Below, one piece after another: positions 24,093 to 33,538 of a stretch of DNA of 64,000 nucleotides. The notes beneath the pieces are model-generated. The model was not told the origin of the DNA, ran no database searches, and was given only the letters and a program-made list of their open reading frames with translations. The DNA comes from an uncultured Clostridia bacterium (GTDB taxonomy: Bacteria; Bacillota; Clostridia; Oscillospirales; CAG-272), in the NCBI GenBank assembly GCA_947631765.1, contig CANRMP010000009.1, forward strand, positions 1 through 64,000, in the 5' to 3' direction. The position numbers and the translations under genes are program-made. Each line of letters opens with the position of its first letter. Positions within the stretch are counted from its first letter, which is position 1.

Positions 24093-26900
24093 TTAACCTG
24101 TCTTTTGTTTTTTAGAAGAAGCGCCGCGTTTTCTTTTTCCTGCCGCCTTTATTGCCTTTGCGCTCTCCGCCGCGCAAAATACGCATACAGGTATTGCCGC
24201 AACTATTATCCAAGCGACGGCCGATTTAAGCCTTACGATTTGGAAAAGAGCGGAAAGCGAGGGAAAGAGCATGGAAAGAGCAATAAGAAGGGTGAAAAGT
24301 AAAACATCAAAGGCAAACGCGGGACCTATGTCAAACGGCATTTTAACTATTGTGGTTTTGTATTTTCCCTCAAAGTATATAACCGAAGAGGAAAGGAGCA
24401 TGGCGATAAAAGAAACGCAAATAAGTCTCGCATTGTCAAAGGCGTAAAGGTTCTTTAAAATCAGGCAGCCCAAAATCACAAATATTGCCGCCGCCGCGCC
24501 GTTTATACAGGAGGAGATAATCTCTTCCTTATCTATAACAAAGGTCGCGCTTGAAATCCTGTTTTTTAGCACGTCGCGTTCGTTTTTGGAAAACGCTATG
24601 GCAAAGACCATTATAAAGTCAAAAACCAAGCCGGAAATTACGGTAAGCGTTGAGGATACAAAGGTCAGCCTTCCGGCGCTAAGCAGTGTTGCAAGAAGCA
24701 GAATAAGTCTCATTAAGTTAACGCTCAGCAGATACGATAATATTTGCTTTGTTATCATAAATATCGATTTTGCCGAGCCGAGCGCACGGGTCAGAGCGTT
24801 AAAGCCGCCCTTGCCGTCCTTTGAAACTGGCGAAACTATGACGTCCGAGCCGAATCTTAACGCATCGCCCGTGCTGACATAGTATCCCTTGTCCTCAAGC
24901 TCCTTGGGCGGCGTTTTTTTGGAGACGGTAAGCGCGTCGGTAACGCCGATATCAGCCTCAAGGCAAAGTATTATTTCCTTTGTGCTTCTTGCAAAATAGG
25001 CGACCTTGTCCCCCTTGCTTTGCAGCAGTCTTATCATTTTTCTCCGATCGGATACGTTGTAGCCCTGAAATAATCTTATGTCGTCAAACCTATCTGAAAA
25101 ATCCTTGTCGCCGATGTCGGGATAATCGGCTTTTGAGACCGAAAAATCACTGCCCATACGCGCAATTCCCAAGGTTGAAGCAAAATATTCGTTTTTTTCG
25201 CTTATATCGTTTGTGAAAAGCAGCACCTTAATTCCCGCGTCGCGGCATCTTGAAATGCTTCTTGACGCACCGGGAAGGATAGGCTCGGCAAAGCCTATTA
25301 TTCCTTCAAAGATCATGTCGGCATAAAGCGGCGATAATTTTTTCAGAGAATTGTATTTTGACACACCCGAGGCAATGGCAATGACCTTGTGAGACTGCCG
25401 CATCATCTGCTTTGCGGTGGTCTCTATGGCTCTTCGGCTAAGCGGAGTCATGGGGGTCAGCGTATTCGACCCTTCGGGCTTGCAGTAAGAACAGCATTTG
25501 AGCACATTTGATATTTCGCCGCGAATAATAACTCTGTATTCCCCGTACCAATATACAAGCGTCGTTTCAAACGGCGCATCTCCTGCTCCGGTATGTCCCG
25601 CTATCGGATACTGCTCGTCAAGCTCGATATTGTAAAGCCCGTAGGAAAGAGCGCAGCTTATTATTGCGTCCTCCTCATATGTACTCGGGCTGTCGGTGCG
25701 GGCGTTTTGCGTGGCAAGGCGGGTTGCGGTGTACTTTCCGGTCGATATTACCGCTTTGATAAGCAGCTGCTTGGCCTCGGGAAGCAGCGTACCGTCAGGC
25801 TCAATATCAAGGAGCCTGTCATACACGTACATTTTGTCAAGCTGAACGCTGTTTTCGTCGCAAAGGCTCTCTGCCGGAATCATCAGCGTGTCTATATCCT
25901 TGAGGACCTCCAGACGCTCGATTTTTCTTATCAGCGTACCGGTGTTTACATTGTGTCTTGTGTCAAGCGTTCCGTATACTCCGACAGCGACGGTAAGATA
26001 GCCGAATACCACGAGGCTCTCGGTCATTGCCGCAGAGCAGAAGGAAAGGACGAGTATCAGTCCGTCAAGGGCTGAAAAGCTTGAAGGAAGCAGAATATTG
26101 ATAATTGTGAGAAGAGCGGTAAGCACTATGAAAATCAGTCCGCTGAAATAGGAAATATTCCGAAGCTTTCCGAAAAGCCCCATTCTTTCATAGGTTATGA
26201 CCGATGCGTTTTTCCCCATTGTGCAGACAAGGGTATCGCCGCCCGTTTCGGTGACCACAGCCTTTCCGCTTCCGGAAATAACTATTGTGGAGGCAAAAAC
26301 CATGTTGGTGCGCTCATGAGGCTTTCTGTTTCTTGCACCCCAAGCCGACAGCTCCGCGGTTTTTTGGACGCTTCCCTCCGCCTCGGTGATACCCTTTTCT
26401 ATAACTGTCAGCTTTTCCGCCTCCAAAAGGCGCGCGTCGGCAGGTATTATCTGACCCTCTTTGATTACTATCACGTCTCCGGGCACTATGGCGTTTTGAG
26501 GCAGGGAGACCATCTTGCCGTTTCTTATAACCGTTGCGAGCGGCAGAGAATACTGCCCCATATTCTCAAGGATTCTGTTTGATTTTACATAAGTAACGCT
26601 CTTTATTGCAAAGGAGGCGGCAAGCGTTACGCCGATGACAATAAACGAAGCAAGCTGTCCCAAAAACGCGCTGAGCGCCAAAAGGACAAGAAGAAGCACT
26701 GCAAGAGGATTTACAGCCATACGGCGCATATAGGTGCCAAAGCTCTCGTGCGGTATTCTGAATATTTCATTTTCGCCGAGAGCTCTCAGCCTTGACCTTG
26801 CTTCCTTTTCGGTAAGACCCAAATCGGGGTCTGTCGAAAAGTGTTTTACAACATCAGCGGCAGGCATGGTATACCATCTTCTTGTGTTATCCGACGTCAT
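24093..26900 (-). CDS. P-type ATPase homologue lacking catalytic motifs (pseudo-pump)
   Basis: This 935-aa protein has the full layout of a P2-type cation ATPase: a Cation_ATPase_N segment (residues 1-50), M1-M2 (about 64-105), an actuator domain, M3-M4 (about 250-312), a P/N domain and M5-M10 (about 690-920). Every catalytic motif is altered. The actuator TGES reads AEGS (174-177), the M4 PEGLP reads TESLV, and the phosphorylation site DKTGT, after the conserved IRKIERLEVL, reads IPAESL (341-346), so the Asp that becomes phosphorylated is missing. The TGD motif reads TND and the GDGVNDAP hinge is replaced by ARSTKEIIL before the retained ADIGV. The frame is intact, so it is not ordinary decay. 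It may be a regulatory or scaffold protein. It lies 30 bases after clpE and 2 bases before mtaB. Confidence 0.8.
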   Translation of the reverse strand: MTSDNTRRWYTMPAADVVKHFSTDPDLGLTEKEARSRLRALGENEIFRIPHESFGTYMRRMAVNPLAVLLLVLLALSAFLGQLASFIVIGVTLAASFAIKSVTYVKSNRILENMGQYSLPLATVIRNGKMVSLPQNAIVPGDVIVIKEGQIIPADARLLEAEKLTVIEKGITEAEGSVQKTAELSAWGARNRKPHERTNMVFASTIVISGSGKAVVTETGGDTLVCTMGKNASVITYERMGLFGKLRNISYFSGLIFIVLTALLTIINILLPSSFSALDGLILVLSFCSAAMTESLVVFGYLTVAVGVYGTLDTRHNVNTGTLIRKIERLEVLKDIDTLMIPAESLCDENSVQLDKMYVYDRLLDIEPDGTLLPEAKQLLIKAVISTGKYTATRLATQNARTDSPSTYEEDAIISCALSYGLYNIELDEQYPIAGHTGAGDAPFETTLVYWYGEYRVIIRGEISNVLKCCSYCKPEGSNTLTPMTPLSRRAIETTAKQMMRQSHKVIAIASGVSKYNSLKKLSPLYADMIFEGIIGFAEPILPGASRSISRCRDAGIKVLLFTNDISEKNEYFASTLGIARMGSDFSVSKADYPDIGDKDFSDRFDDIRLFQGYNVSDRRKMIRLLQSKGDKVAYFARSTKEIILCLEADIGVTDALTVSKKTPPKELEDKGYYVSTGDALRFGSDVIVSPVSKDGKGGFNALTRALGSAKSIFMITKQILSYLLSVNLMRLILLLATLLSAGRLTFVSSTLTVISGLVFDFIMVFAIAFSKNERDVLKNRISSATFVIDKEEIISSCINGAAAAIFVILGCLILKNLYAFDNARLICVSFIAMLLSSSVIYFEGKYKTTIVKMPFDIGPAFAFDVLLFTLLIALSMLFPSLSALFQIVRLKSAVAWIIVAAIPVCVFCAAESAKAIKAAGKRKRGASSKKQKTG

Positions 26901-26930
26901 AATCAGTTTTTCCTTGCTTCTTGTTTTTTA

Positions 26931-29243
26931 TCAGTCGCAGTAGATCACCATGTTTTCATCATCCGCGTCCACATACGCCGTTGTAATGCCTTTGTCGTAA
27001 TTTGATATAAGCTTTGTGGCAAGCACGTCCTCGATTTCCCTTTGAATGGTACGTCTTAAATTTCTTGCGCCGTATTTGCGCGAGAAGGATTTTTTCGCAA
27101 TAAGCTTATTTGCGTTTTGAGTCCATTTAAGCGTTATTCCCTTTTCGGCAAGCGCCTTGCCGAGGTCTGAAAGCATGATATCGGCAATCTTCACAAAGTC
27201 CTCTTCGTCAAGAGAGCGGAAGGTGATTATCTCATCCACTCTGTTTAAAAACTCGGGACGAAGGAAATTTTCAAGCGCTTTTTGCGTTTTGCTTTCCTCG
27301 GCGGTTTGCAGACTTGAGGCTGTAAAGCCAGCCTTGCTCTCAACGCCGACGGCTCCCGCATTCGTGGTCATTACGATAACCGTGTTTTCAAAGTTCACCT
27401 TGCGCCCCGAAGCGTCGGTGATAACGCCGTCGTCAAGTATCTGAAGCAGAATGTTCATGACGTCGGGATGCGCCTTTTCGATCTCGTCAAAAAGCACCAC
27501 CGAATAGGGCTTGCGGCGTATCTTTTCGGTGAGCTGTCCCGCCTCGTCATATCCCACGTATCCGGGAGGCGCTCCGATAATCCTTGAAACGCTGTGCTTT
27601 TCCATAAATTCCGACATGTCAAGCCTTATAAGAGTCTCGGGAGAGTCGAAAAGATCCCTTGCAAGCGTTTTGACAAGCTCGGTTTTACCGACTCCCGTAG
27701 GACCCGCAAATATAAAGGATACCGGCTTTCTCTTGTATGACACTCCGGCTCTTGAGCGTTTTATCGCCCTTGCCACGGCGTCAACCGCCGCGTCCTGACC
27801 TATGATGCGCTTTTTGAGCCTTTCCGCCAGATTCTCAACCCTGCGGTACTCGTTTTCGGTTATATTGCTTGCGGGAATACCCGTCCATATCTCAATAACC
27901 TGCGCAAGGTCCTTAGCCGAAAGACATACCTTGTCCCTTGCCTCGGAGGCGGCGTTAAATTCCTCCTCTGCCGCATATTCCTTCGACTTAAGCTCGGCAA
28001 TTCTCTGATACCTTGCGTTTTCCTGCTCGGGAGTCTCGTTTTCGGGAAATTCATTTTCGGCGTTCTCACGCTCGGCGCGGATATTTCTAAGGCTTGCCGC
28101 CGCCTTTTCCGCCCTGTCGATCTCGGGCGAATGGAGGGCAAGATATGCCGACGCCTCGTCAAGCAGGTCAATGGCCTTATCCGGCAGAAAACGGTCGGTT
28201 ATATAGCGCTCGGAAAGTATTACCGCACGGCTTACCGTGTCGTCGGGAATTTTGATTCCGTGGAAGCTTTCGTAATATCCTTTTATGCCGCGCAGTATTT
28301 CAATACTGTCCGAAACAGACGATTCCTCCACAATTATCGGCTGAAAACGCCTCTCAAGCGCGCTGTCCTTTTCAATATATTTGCGGTACTCGGAAAGAGT
28401 GGTGGCGCCGATAAGCTGAATTTCTCCTCTTGAAAGGGCGGGCTTTAGGATATTTGCGGCATTCATACTGCCCTCGGACTCGCCGGCTCCCACAATGCTG
28501 TGTACCTCGTCGATTACAAGGATGATATTTTTAAGCGCCTTGACCTCCTCGATAAGTCCCTTGATTCTCGCTTCAAACTGCCCGCGGAACTGCGTTCCCG
28601 CAACAAGCGCCGTGAGGTCTACAAGCTGTACCTCCTTGTCGGAAAGCTTATACGGGACATTTCCCTCGACAATTCTCTGCGCCAGCGCCTCGGCAATAGC
28701 CGTTTTTCCGACTCCCGGCTCTCCTATAAGACAAGGGTTGTTCTTCTGCCTTCTGCAAAGAATTTGCATAAGTCTTCCGAGCTCTCTTTCCCTGCCCACA
28801 ATTCTGTCAAGCTTGCCCGCCTTGGCAGAAGCGGTGAGATCGGTGCAGTACATATCGAGAAATTTTCTGCTCTTTGCGTTTGCTTTTTGACCTCTTGTCC
28901 TTTGAGACTGATTTTTCTTTTGCAGCTCTCCGTCCTTTTTATCTGGATAACCGAGATTTCCAAATATTCTGCGAAAATCCATCGGCGGGGTCTGCCCTAT
29001 CGGAGCGTCGCTGTCGCTTCCGTCTCCGCTCTCCTGCATATTCATCATATCCTCGGCTTCCATTTCCATGCGGTCAAGATCCTCCTCGGATATTCCCATA
29101 TTTTCTATTATGTCATTAACCGGCTTTATGCCCAGCTCCTTCGCGCATTTTATGCAAATGCCCTCATTGACGGTTTTATCCCCGTCTATTCTTGTTATAT
29201 ATATCATCGCAATGCGTTTTTTGCATCTTGCACATAATTCCAT
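26931..29243 (-). CDS. clpE: ClpE-type AAA+ unfoldase with N-terminal zinc finger
   Basis: A 770-aa class I Hsp100 ATPase that unfolds proteins for ClpP or refolds them. The N-terminus has a four-Cys zinc finger (C4, C7, C30, C33) instead of a Clp_N repeat domain; this is the mark of ClpE. Two AAA+ modules follow, with Walker A GEPGVGKT (about 175) and GPTGVGKT (about 514), a coiled-coil M-type insertion with IPASN at its end, and the C-terminal D2-small domain. ClpE is somewhat longer than the Bacillus protein. I saw no CtsR-type direct heptamers upstream. The ribosome site is weak (ACAGG). The gene is followed by the pseudo-P-type ATPase, an association worth noting. Confidence 0.88.
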   Translation of the reverse strand: MELCARCKKRIAMIYITRIDGDKTVNEGICIKCAKELGIKPVNDIIENMGISEEDLDRMEMEAEDMMNMQESGDGSDSDAPIGQTPPMDFRRIFGNLGYPDKKDGELQKKNQSQRTRGQKANAKSRKFLDMYCTDLTASAKAGKLDRIVGRERELGRLMQILCRRQKNNPCLIGEPGVGKTAIAEALAQRIVEGNVPYKLSDKEVQLVDLTALVAGTQFRGQFEARIKGLIEEVKALKNIILVIDEVHSIVGAGESEGSMNAANILKPALSRGEIQLIGATTLSEYRKYIEKDSALERRFQPIIVEESSVSDSIEILRGIKGYYESFHGIKIPDDTVSRAVILSERYITDRFLPDKAIDLLDEASAYLALHSPEIDRAEKAAASLRNIRAERENAENEFPENETPEQENARYQRIAELKSKEYAAEEEFNAASEARDKVCLSAKDLAQVIEIWTGIPASNITENEYRRVENLAERLKKRIIGQDAAVDAVARAIKRSRAGVSYKRKPVSFIFAGPTGVGKTELVKTLARDLFDSPETLIRLDMSEFMEKHSVSRIIGAPPGYVGYDEAGQLTEKIRRKPYSVVLFDEIEKAHPDVMNILLQILDDGVITDASGRKVNFENTVIVMTTNAGAVGVESKAGFTASSLQTAEESKTQKALENFLRPEFLNRVDEIITFRSLDEEDFVKIADIMLSDLGKALAEKGITLKWTQNANKLIAKKSFSRKYGARNLRRTIQREIEDVLATKLISNYDKGITTAYVDADDENMVIYCD

Positions 29244-29356
29244 AACGGTTTATACCTGTCTCAGCATTATATTATGCCGTACCTTTCTGTATTTTTTTGT
29301 ATTATTTTTTCAGATTATATGTTGCTGTCGAATATTATATAGTAGCGAAAGCTCGT

Positions 29357-29911
29357 CTACTTGGGAGCCATAATAAAATGGAATATATTATTCTCGTAAA
29401 ACCATTTTGCAACTACAGACCCTTCAAACATCTCGGCTCCTATGGTATCAGAGGCGCGGATAAGCACCTCGGAAAACGTGAAGGCAAGCAGGCAGGCGGC
29501 GTTGACGAAAAGATACGCGGCGGCAATTCCGAAAATGAGACCCGCCAGCTTATCCGCCTGCTTTAATACCGGGAAGCTGAAAACCACTTTAATAATAATT
29601 TTTACAATGTGAATAAGCACATTCACGCATATGAATATTATTCCGAAGGCGATAACGTCCGCGGCTATCTCGGCGGTTATATTGAAATTTTTAATAGAGC
29701 CCGTGAGCGTTCCGTTCGCTTCGCTTATAAAATGCTCCTCAAGCAGGGGTAAAAAGTAGACTCCGAGCTTCGGGGCAAGCAGATAACCTGCAAACAGCGC
29801 TATAAAGAAGCCGAAAAAGGTTATGACAGATCTTGCAAATCCGCCCCTCCAGCCAAAGTATATACATAAAAACGCAATAGCGAGGATTATTATATCAAGC
29901 AGCATACTCAT
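29357..29911 (-). CDS. CvpA-family membrane protein
   Basis: A 184-aa protein with four membrane helices (about 4-22, 28-48, 72-100 and 110-145) and the CvpA features WRGGFARSVITFFGFF and a GLIFGIAAAYLF segment. CvpA in E. coli is linked to colicin V production and envelope stress; in Firmicutes its relatives have no assigned role. It follows the DUF5711 gene by 39 bases and precedes clpE by 113 bases. The 29244-29356 gap holds two TATAAT-like sequences but no -35 at a good distance. Confidence 0.78.
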   Translation of the reverse strand: MSMLLDIIILAIAFLCIYFGWRGGFARSVITFFGFFIALFAGYLLAPKLGVYFLPLLEEHFISEANGTLTGSIKNFNITAEIAADVIAFGIIFICVNVLIHIVKIIIKVVFSFPVLKQADKLAGLIFGIAAAYLFVNAACLLAFTFSEVLIRASDTIGAEMFEGSVVAKWFYENNIFHFIMAPK

Positions 29912-29950
29912 AAATGAGAAAAGCTCCTTTCTTTGCAGTATGTTTTCGGC

Positions 29951-31336
29951 TTATTTGTCATCAAACCTTACGCTTTTTGCCGTGGTGGACGTACATACAA
30001 ATACGTCCTTGTCCGTGCAGACTACCCTTTGCGGGCTTGTCGGAAGGGTGAGCGCAAGCTCGCTTTGCCCCTCTTTGTTTGCCCTTATAAGCCTGTTCTT
30101 ATAGAGAAAATACACATAGTCTCCCCCGTCAAGGATATCAACAAAATCCGATGGGAGCCGTATATCAAATACAACATTTCCTTCCATGTCAAGCTTTATG
30201 GCGTTAAGGTAAGAAGCGTTGCTTCCTTCATGGGATATAAGAGTTACTCCGCTTTCGCTTGTCATGTACTTATTAATATTAGTGCTATTATATGAATAAA
30301 TCTTTACTAAATTTCCGTCTGAATCGTAAAATCTGAGTTCATTTTTACAAACAAGCACAAATTTGCCGTCTTCAAGATAAGAACAGCTGTAAACTACCGT
30401 ATCCTCAAGCGTCAGGGTAAAACGGCTCTCGTTTGTCAGGGTCGGCAGTGCTGTAAGCTCGGTCATATCTCTTCCGAGCTCATCGATATAGTATGAGCAG
30501 ACAAGCAGCTCGCCTCCGTCGCTTGTTATATCCATGGCGCTGATATTTTTGTTTTTCATTATGCTGTTTATAAGCTTAAAGGAACCGTTATAGACGTAAA
30601 TAACGCACTGATAGTCCCTGCTGCTTGTGGCAACGGCGTATGTTCCCGAATCGCTGAGCGCCGCGTGAGTTATGGGATGGTCGAATATATCGCTCTTTTC
30701 CAAGGAAAAATAGCTGTAAATCGAATATGCGCTGCCGCCCTTGTCGTACACAAGAAGATATTTGTCAGAGCTTTCGGCACACGGGGATTTATAGTCAATA
30801 TCCGAGGAAAGAGCTATATTTCCGCTTGTGTCGTATATCAGAATATTATTGCAATTGTAAAGGGCAAGATATTCCCGAAAGCTTATAAAGCTGTTGCTGT
30901 CGCTTGCGCTGTATACTATATCATTTTCAAGCTCAACCGCGGTGTTCAGCCCGAAATCGACGTTTCTCATGAGATATCTGAAATTTTCAAGGGTTATATC
31001 CTCTCTGAAAGTGACAAGCATAAACGCCATGTATATAACAAACACTGAGAGAACGACCCATTTTGATATCCTGTATATAACCGATATCGCCTCAAAACGG
31101 CGGTTTTTTACGACGTTTTCTTCGGCTTCCGCAGGATCGAGATACGGAACATACTCTTCATTATACACCGGATTTTTTCTTTTTTCAAGTTCATTTTGAC
31201 GGCGCTCTGTTTCAAGCAGCTCTCTTTTTTCCTTTTGCGCCGCTTTATCCGGCAGATTCGCCGTTCGCTTTTCTACAAGAGATCCGCCCTTCTTACCGCT
31301 TTTTTTGCGGTTTTTTGCAAGTCTTGAAAAACCCAC
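29951..31336 (-). CDS. DUF5711-like membrane-anchored beta-propeller protein
   Basis: A 461-aa protein read from GTG 31336, which has AAAGGAGAG upstream (spacing about 10); an earlier frame opening at 31399 has no site. Residues 1-90 are basic and charged, and one membrane helix lies at about 92-112. The rest is extracytoplasmic and made of repeated beta blades (for example YDTSGNIALSS, DSDGNLVKIYS, DMEGNVVFDIR), which suggests a WD40/PQQ-like propeller. This matches DUF5711 proteins of Clostridia, whose role is unknown. It follows truA and precedes the CvpA-family gene. Confidence 0.7.
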   Translation of the reverse strand: MGFSRLAKNRKKSGKKGGSLVEKRTANLPDKAAQKEKRELLETERRQNELEKRKNPVYNEEYVPYLDPAEAEENVVKNRRFEAISVIYRISKWVVLSVFVIYMAFMLVTFREDITLENFRYLMRNVDFGLNTAVELENDIVYSASDSNSFISFREYLALYNCNNILIYDTSGNIALSSDIDYKSPCAESSDKYLLVYDKGGSAYSIYSYFSLEKSDIFDHPITHAALSDSGTYAVATSSRDYQCVIYVYNGSFKLINSIMKNKNISAMDITSDGGELLVCSYYIDELGRDMTELTALPTLTNESRFTLTLEDTVVYSCSYLEDGKFVLVCKNELRFYDSDGNLVKIYSYNSTNINKYMTSESGVTLISHEGSNASYLNAIKLDMEGNVVFDIRLPSDFVDILDGGDYVYFLYKNRLIRANKEGQSELALTLPTSPQRVVCTDKDVFVCTSTTAKSVRFDDK

Positions 31337-31403
31337 GGCAAAGCTCTCTCCTTTCATTAAGTTTTCTGCAAAAGCTCTCTGTAAATACGCTGTTTGCAAA
31401 CAG

Positions 31404-32165
31404 TTAATTTTTGAAATATTTGTTTTCTTTATAAACCACGCGGGAAAGATACAGCCCGTCTGCGGGAAGAGTGGCTCCCGCCGCCTTGCGATCCTTTTTC
31501 AAAATAATATTCGGAATTTCAAGCGGGTCTATTTTTCCTTCGCTTACATTAACAAGCGTTCCGACAATAATTCGCACCATGTTATACAAAAAGCCGTCCG
31601 CGGCAATCCTTATAATAACAAGGCTTCCTTCTTTTCGTATGTCAAGATATTTTATCTCGCGCTCAGTGCTTTTTACCGAGCTGCCGTTTGCCATAAAGGA
31701 AGAAAAATCATGTTTTCCGAGAAATGCGGGAGCCGCCAAGCTCATAAGGTCAACATCAAGACACACCGGGCAGTGCCACGCTCTGTTTTGATAAAAGGGC
31801 GACATTATCGGCGCGTTCCATATAAGATATTCGTACTCCTTGTACAAAACGTCGTATCTTGCATGAAAATCATCCGGAACAAGACGCGCCGACTTTACCG
31901 AAATGTCATAGGGCAGAAAGGGGGCAAGGGCAAGAGGAAGCTTTTCGGGCGGCATATTCTTGTACAAATCGCCCTCGACAGTCAGAAAAAAGCTTTTTGC
32001 GTGCACACCCGCGTCGGTGCGAGAGCATCCGACAAGGCTCAGCGGGCATTTGTAAAAGTCCTCAAGCACCCTTTGAAGCGTGCCTTCAACGCTCACGGCG
32101 TTGTTTTGTACCTGATATCCGTGATAGTTTGTCCCAAGATACGCTATTTCAAGAAGCAGTTTCAT
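31404..32165 (-). CDS. truA: tRNA pseudouridine(38-40) synthase TruA
   Basis: TruA converts U38-U40 in the tRNA anticodon arm to pseudouridine. The 253-aa protein has the catalytic Asp51 in CSRTDAGVHA, an N-terminal IAYLGTNYHGYQ segment and the C-terminal FLYNMVRIIVGTLV region. All match the family at normal length. Placing truA near the ecfA-ecfA-ecfT genes is a common Firmicute arrangement; here one unknown gene is inserted between ecfT and truA. The ribosome site region (GAGGACTG) lies about 15 bases before the ATG. Confidence 0.95.
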   Translation of the reverse strand: MKLLLEIAYLGTNYHGYQVQNNAVSVEGTLQRVLEDFYKCPLSLVGCSRTDAGVHAKSFFLTVEGDLYKNMPPEKLPLALAPFLPYDISVKSARLVPDDFHARYDVLYKEYEYLIWNAPIMSPFYQNRAWHCPVCLDVDLMSLAAPAFLGKHDFSSFMANGSSVKSTEREIKYLDIRKEGSLVIIRIAADGFLYNMVRIIVGTLVNVSEGKIDPLEIPNIILKKDRKAAGATLPADGLYLSRVVYKENKYFKN

Positions 32166-32184
32166 GATTTTTTGTCAGTCCTCA

Positions 32185-32673
32185 CTAAAAAAGTGCCGTG
32201 TTCTTTTCGAATATCCGAATTCCCTCTCCGATAACACCTTCTATTATCCGCTCTTCCTCATCGTCGATGAAAAAGCGCTCGTCATCGCTTCCTCCGTACA
32301 CGGTCGTGTACAGCTTTTCGTATATGTCGTTAATTACAAAGGATCGTCCGCCGCCCGCAAAGGTGCTTCCGACAGAATGTGCAAAGAGGTCGAAAAAATC
32401 CCAGTATTTTAAGAGAAATTCATTGTCGGCAAAGGCGTCCCCGTCGGATATTCTCTTTTCCAAAAGGTCAAGGTCATATATATCCTCCCTGCCGATATCT
32501 TGAGTGCCGTTTATTTTTATGCCGCTTCGGCTTGCCGCCTCCTTTGCGCTCTCAAAAAGCACAACTCTGCCGCCTTTGGTAAAGAAACGCCCGCCGAGCA
32601 TTACGGCATACGTATTTTTTTTGCTGCGGGTAATCGATATAAATATAAGCTTATCCTTTTGGGAGTCTGTCAT
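32185..32673 (-). CDS. Hypothetical cytosolic protein
   Basis: I do not recognise this 162-aa protein. It is soluble and acidic, with no signal peptide or membrane helix. It contains the segment MLGGRFFTKGGRVVLF near residue 25 and a DDEEERIIEGVIGEG patch near the C-terminus. It lies between ecfT (34 bases upstream) and truA (19 bases downstream), so it is probably cotranscribed with both. The ribosome site is GAGGTAAACC about 8 bases before the ATG. A role tied to transport or tRNA modification cannot be claimed. Confidence 0.65.
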   Translation of the reverse strand: MTDSQKDKLIFISITRSKKNTYAVMLGGRFFTKGGRVVLFESAKEAASRSGIKINGTQDIGREDIYDLDLLEKRISDGDAFADNEFLLKYWDFFDLFAHSVGSTFAGGGRSFVINDIYEKLYTTVYGGSDDERFFIDDEEERIIEGVIGEGIRIFEKNTALF

Positions 32674-32707
32674 GGTTTACCTCATAAAAATTATAAAATT
32701 ATGCAAA

Positions 32708-33538
32708 TTATTTTGTAAGCAAAAACACCGGAAGCGGTACTTTATTAACAAAAAACACAAGCACGCCCGCAACTATTACAAGCGCAAGTGCGGCAAAATC
32801 GAGCGCCTTGTAATGAAGAACATTCATCCTCGTTTTGCCCTTGCCTCCGTTGTAGCACCGACACTCCATAGCGACCGCAAGCTCGTCCGCGCGCCTTATG
32901 CAGGAAAGAAAGAGCGGAATAAATATCGGTATTAGAGCCTTTGCGCGTTTTATTATCGATCCGGTCGAAAAATCCGCGCCCCTTGCCTTTTGCGCCGACA
33001 TTATCTTGTCGGTCTCCTCAATAAGCGTCGGTATAAAGCGAAGCGCTATTGTCATCATCATGGCAAAATCATGCACCGGGATTTTTATCCTGCTCAAAGG
33101 TGCAAGAAGCTGTTCCATACCGTCGGTCAGCGCTATAGGCGAGGTGGTATATGAAATCAGCATGGTGGAGCCCAAAAGCAGTGCCGCTATGCGAACTATT
33201 ATAAAAATCGCCTGAACAATTCCCGCGCTGTAAATTTCGATTATCCAAAAGGAGCAGACAAGAATACCGTCTTTAGTCCAAAAGAGGTTGATAAGTCCCG
33301 TAAATATCATGATAAAGAGCAGCGGCTTCATCGATTTTAAAACGGTGCGCAGCGGGATATTCCCGACGGGTATTAACAAAACCGAGAGAAGCAGCACAGC
33401 CAAAACCGAAACTATAGTATCCGCCATAAACACAACGACAATATAAAGTATTGTGAGAATCAGCTTCATGCGCGGGTCTATTCTGTGCAAGGGGGAATTT
33501 CCCGGGAAAAACTGACCGAGCGTTATATCGGACATCAT
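32708..33538 (-). CDS. ecfT: Energy-coupling factor transporter transmembrane protein EcfT
   Basis: EcfT links the two EcfA ATPases to interchangeable substrate-binding S-components for vitamin and cofactor uptake. The 276-aa protein has five or six helices and the coupling motifs near the C-terminus (QKARGADFSTG and RRADELAVAMECRCY), which contact the ATPases. It starts at ATGATG within GGAGGTGG context; the ecfA2 stop codon overlaps the start in ATGA. The order ecfA1-ecfA2-ecfT is typical. No EcfS gene is visible, so it should serve S-components encoded elsewhere. Confidence 0.93.
   Translation of the reverse strand: MMSDITLGQFFPGNSPLHRIDPRMKLILTILYIVVVFMADTIVSVLAVLLLSVLLIPVGNIPLRTVLKSMKPLLFIMIFTGLINLFWTKDGILVCSFWIIEIYSAGIVQAIFIIVRIAALLLGSTMLISYTTSPIALTDGMEQLLAPLSRIKIPVHDFAMMMTIALRFIPTLIEETDKIMSAQKARGADFSTGSIIKRAKALIPIFIPLFLSCIRRADELAVAMECRCYNGGKGKTRMNVLHYKALDFAALALVIVAGVLVFFVNKVPLPVFLLTK

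Noticed and set aside
25931-25945. NTGT at residues 319-322 of the P-type ATPase homologue as a possible DKTGT site
   Set aside because: It precedes the conserved IRKIERLEVL segment, whereas DKTGT follows that segment in true pumps. The correct position reads IPAESL.
29244-29356. CtsR operator upstream of clpE
   Set aside because: No tandem GGTCAAA-type heptamers were found; only isolated TATAAT-like sequences.
31337-31399. Upstream extension of the DUF5711-like protein to 31399
   Set aside because: No ribosome site precedes it, while GTG 31336 has AAAGGAGAG.
31305-32234. 309-aa ORF antisense to truA
   Set aside because: Shadow of truA and its neighbours; basic composition and no motif.
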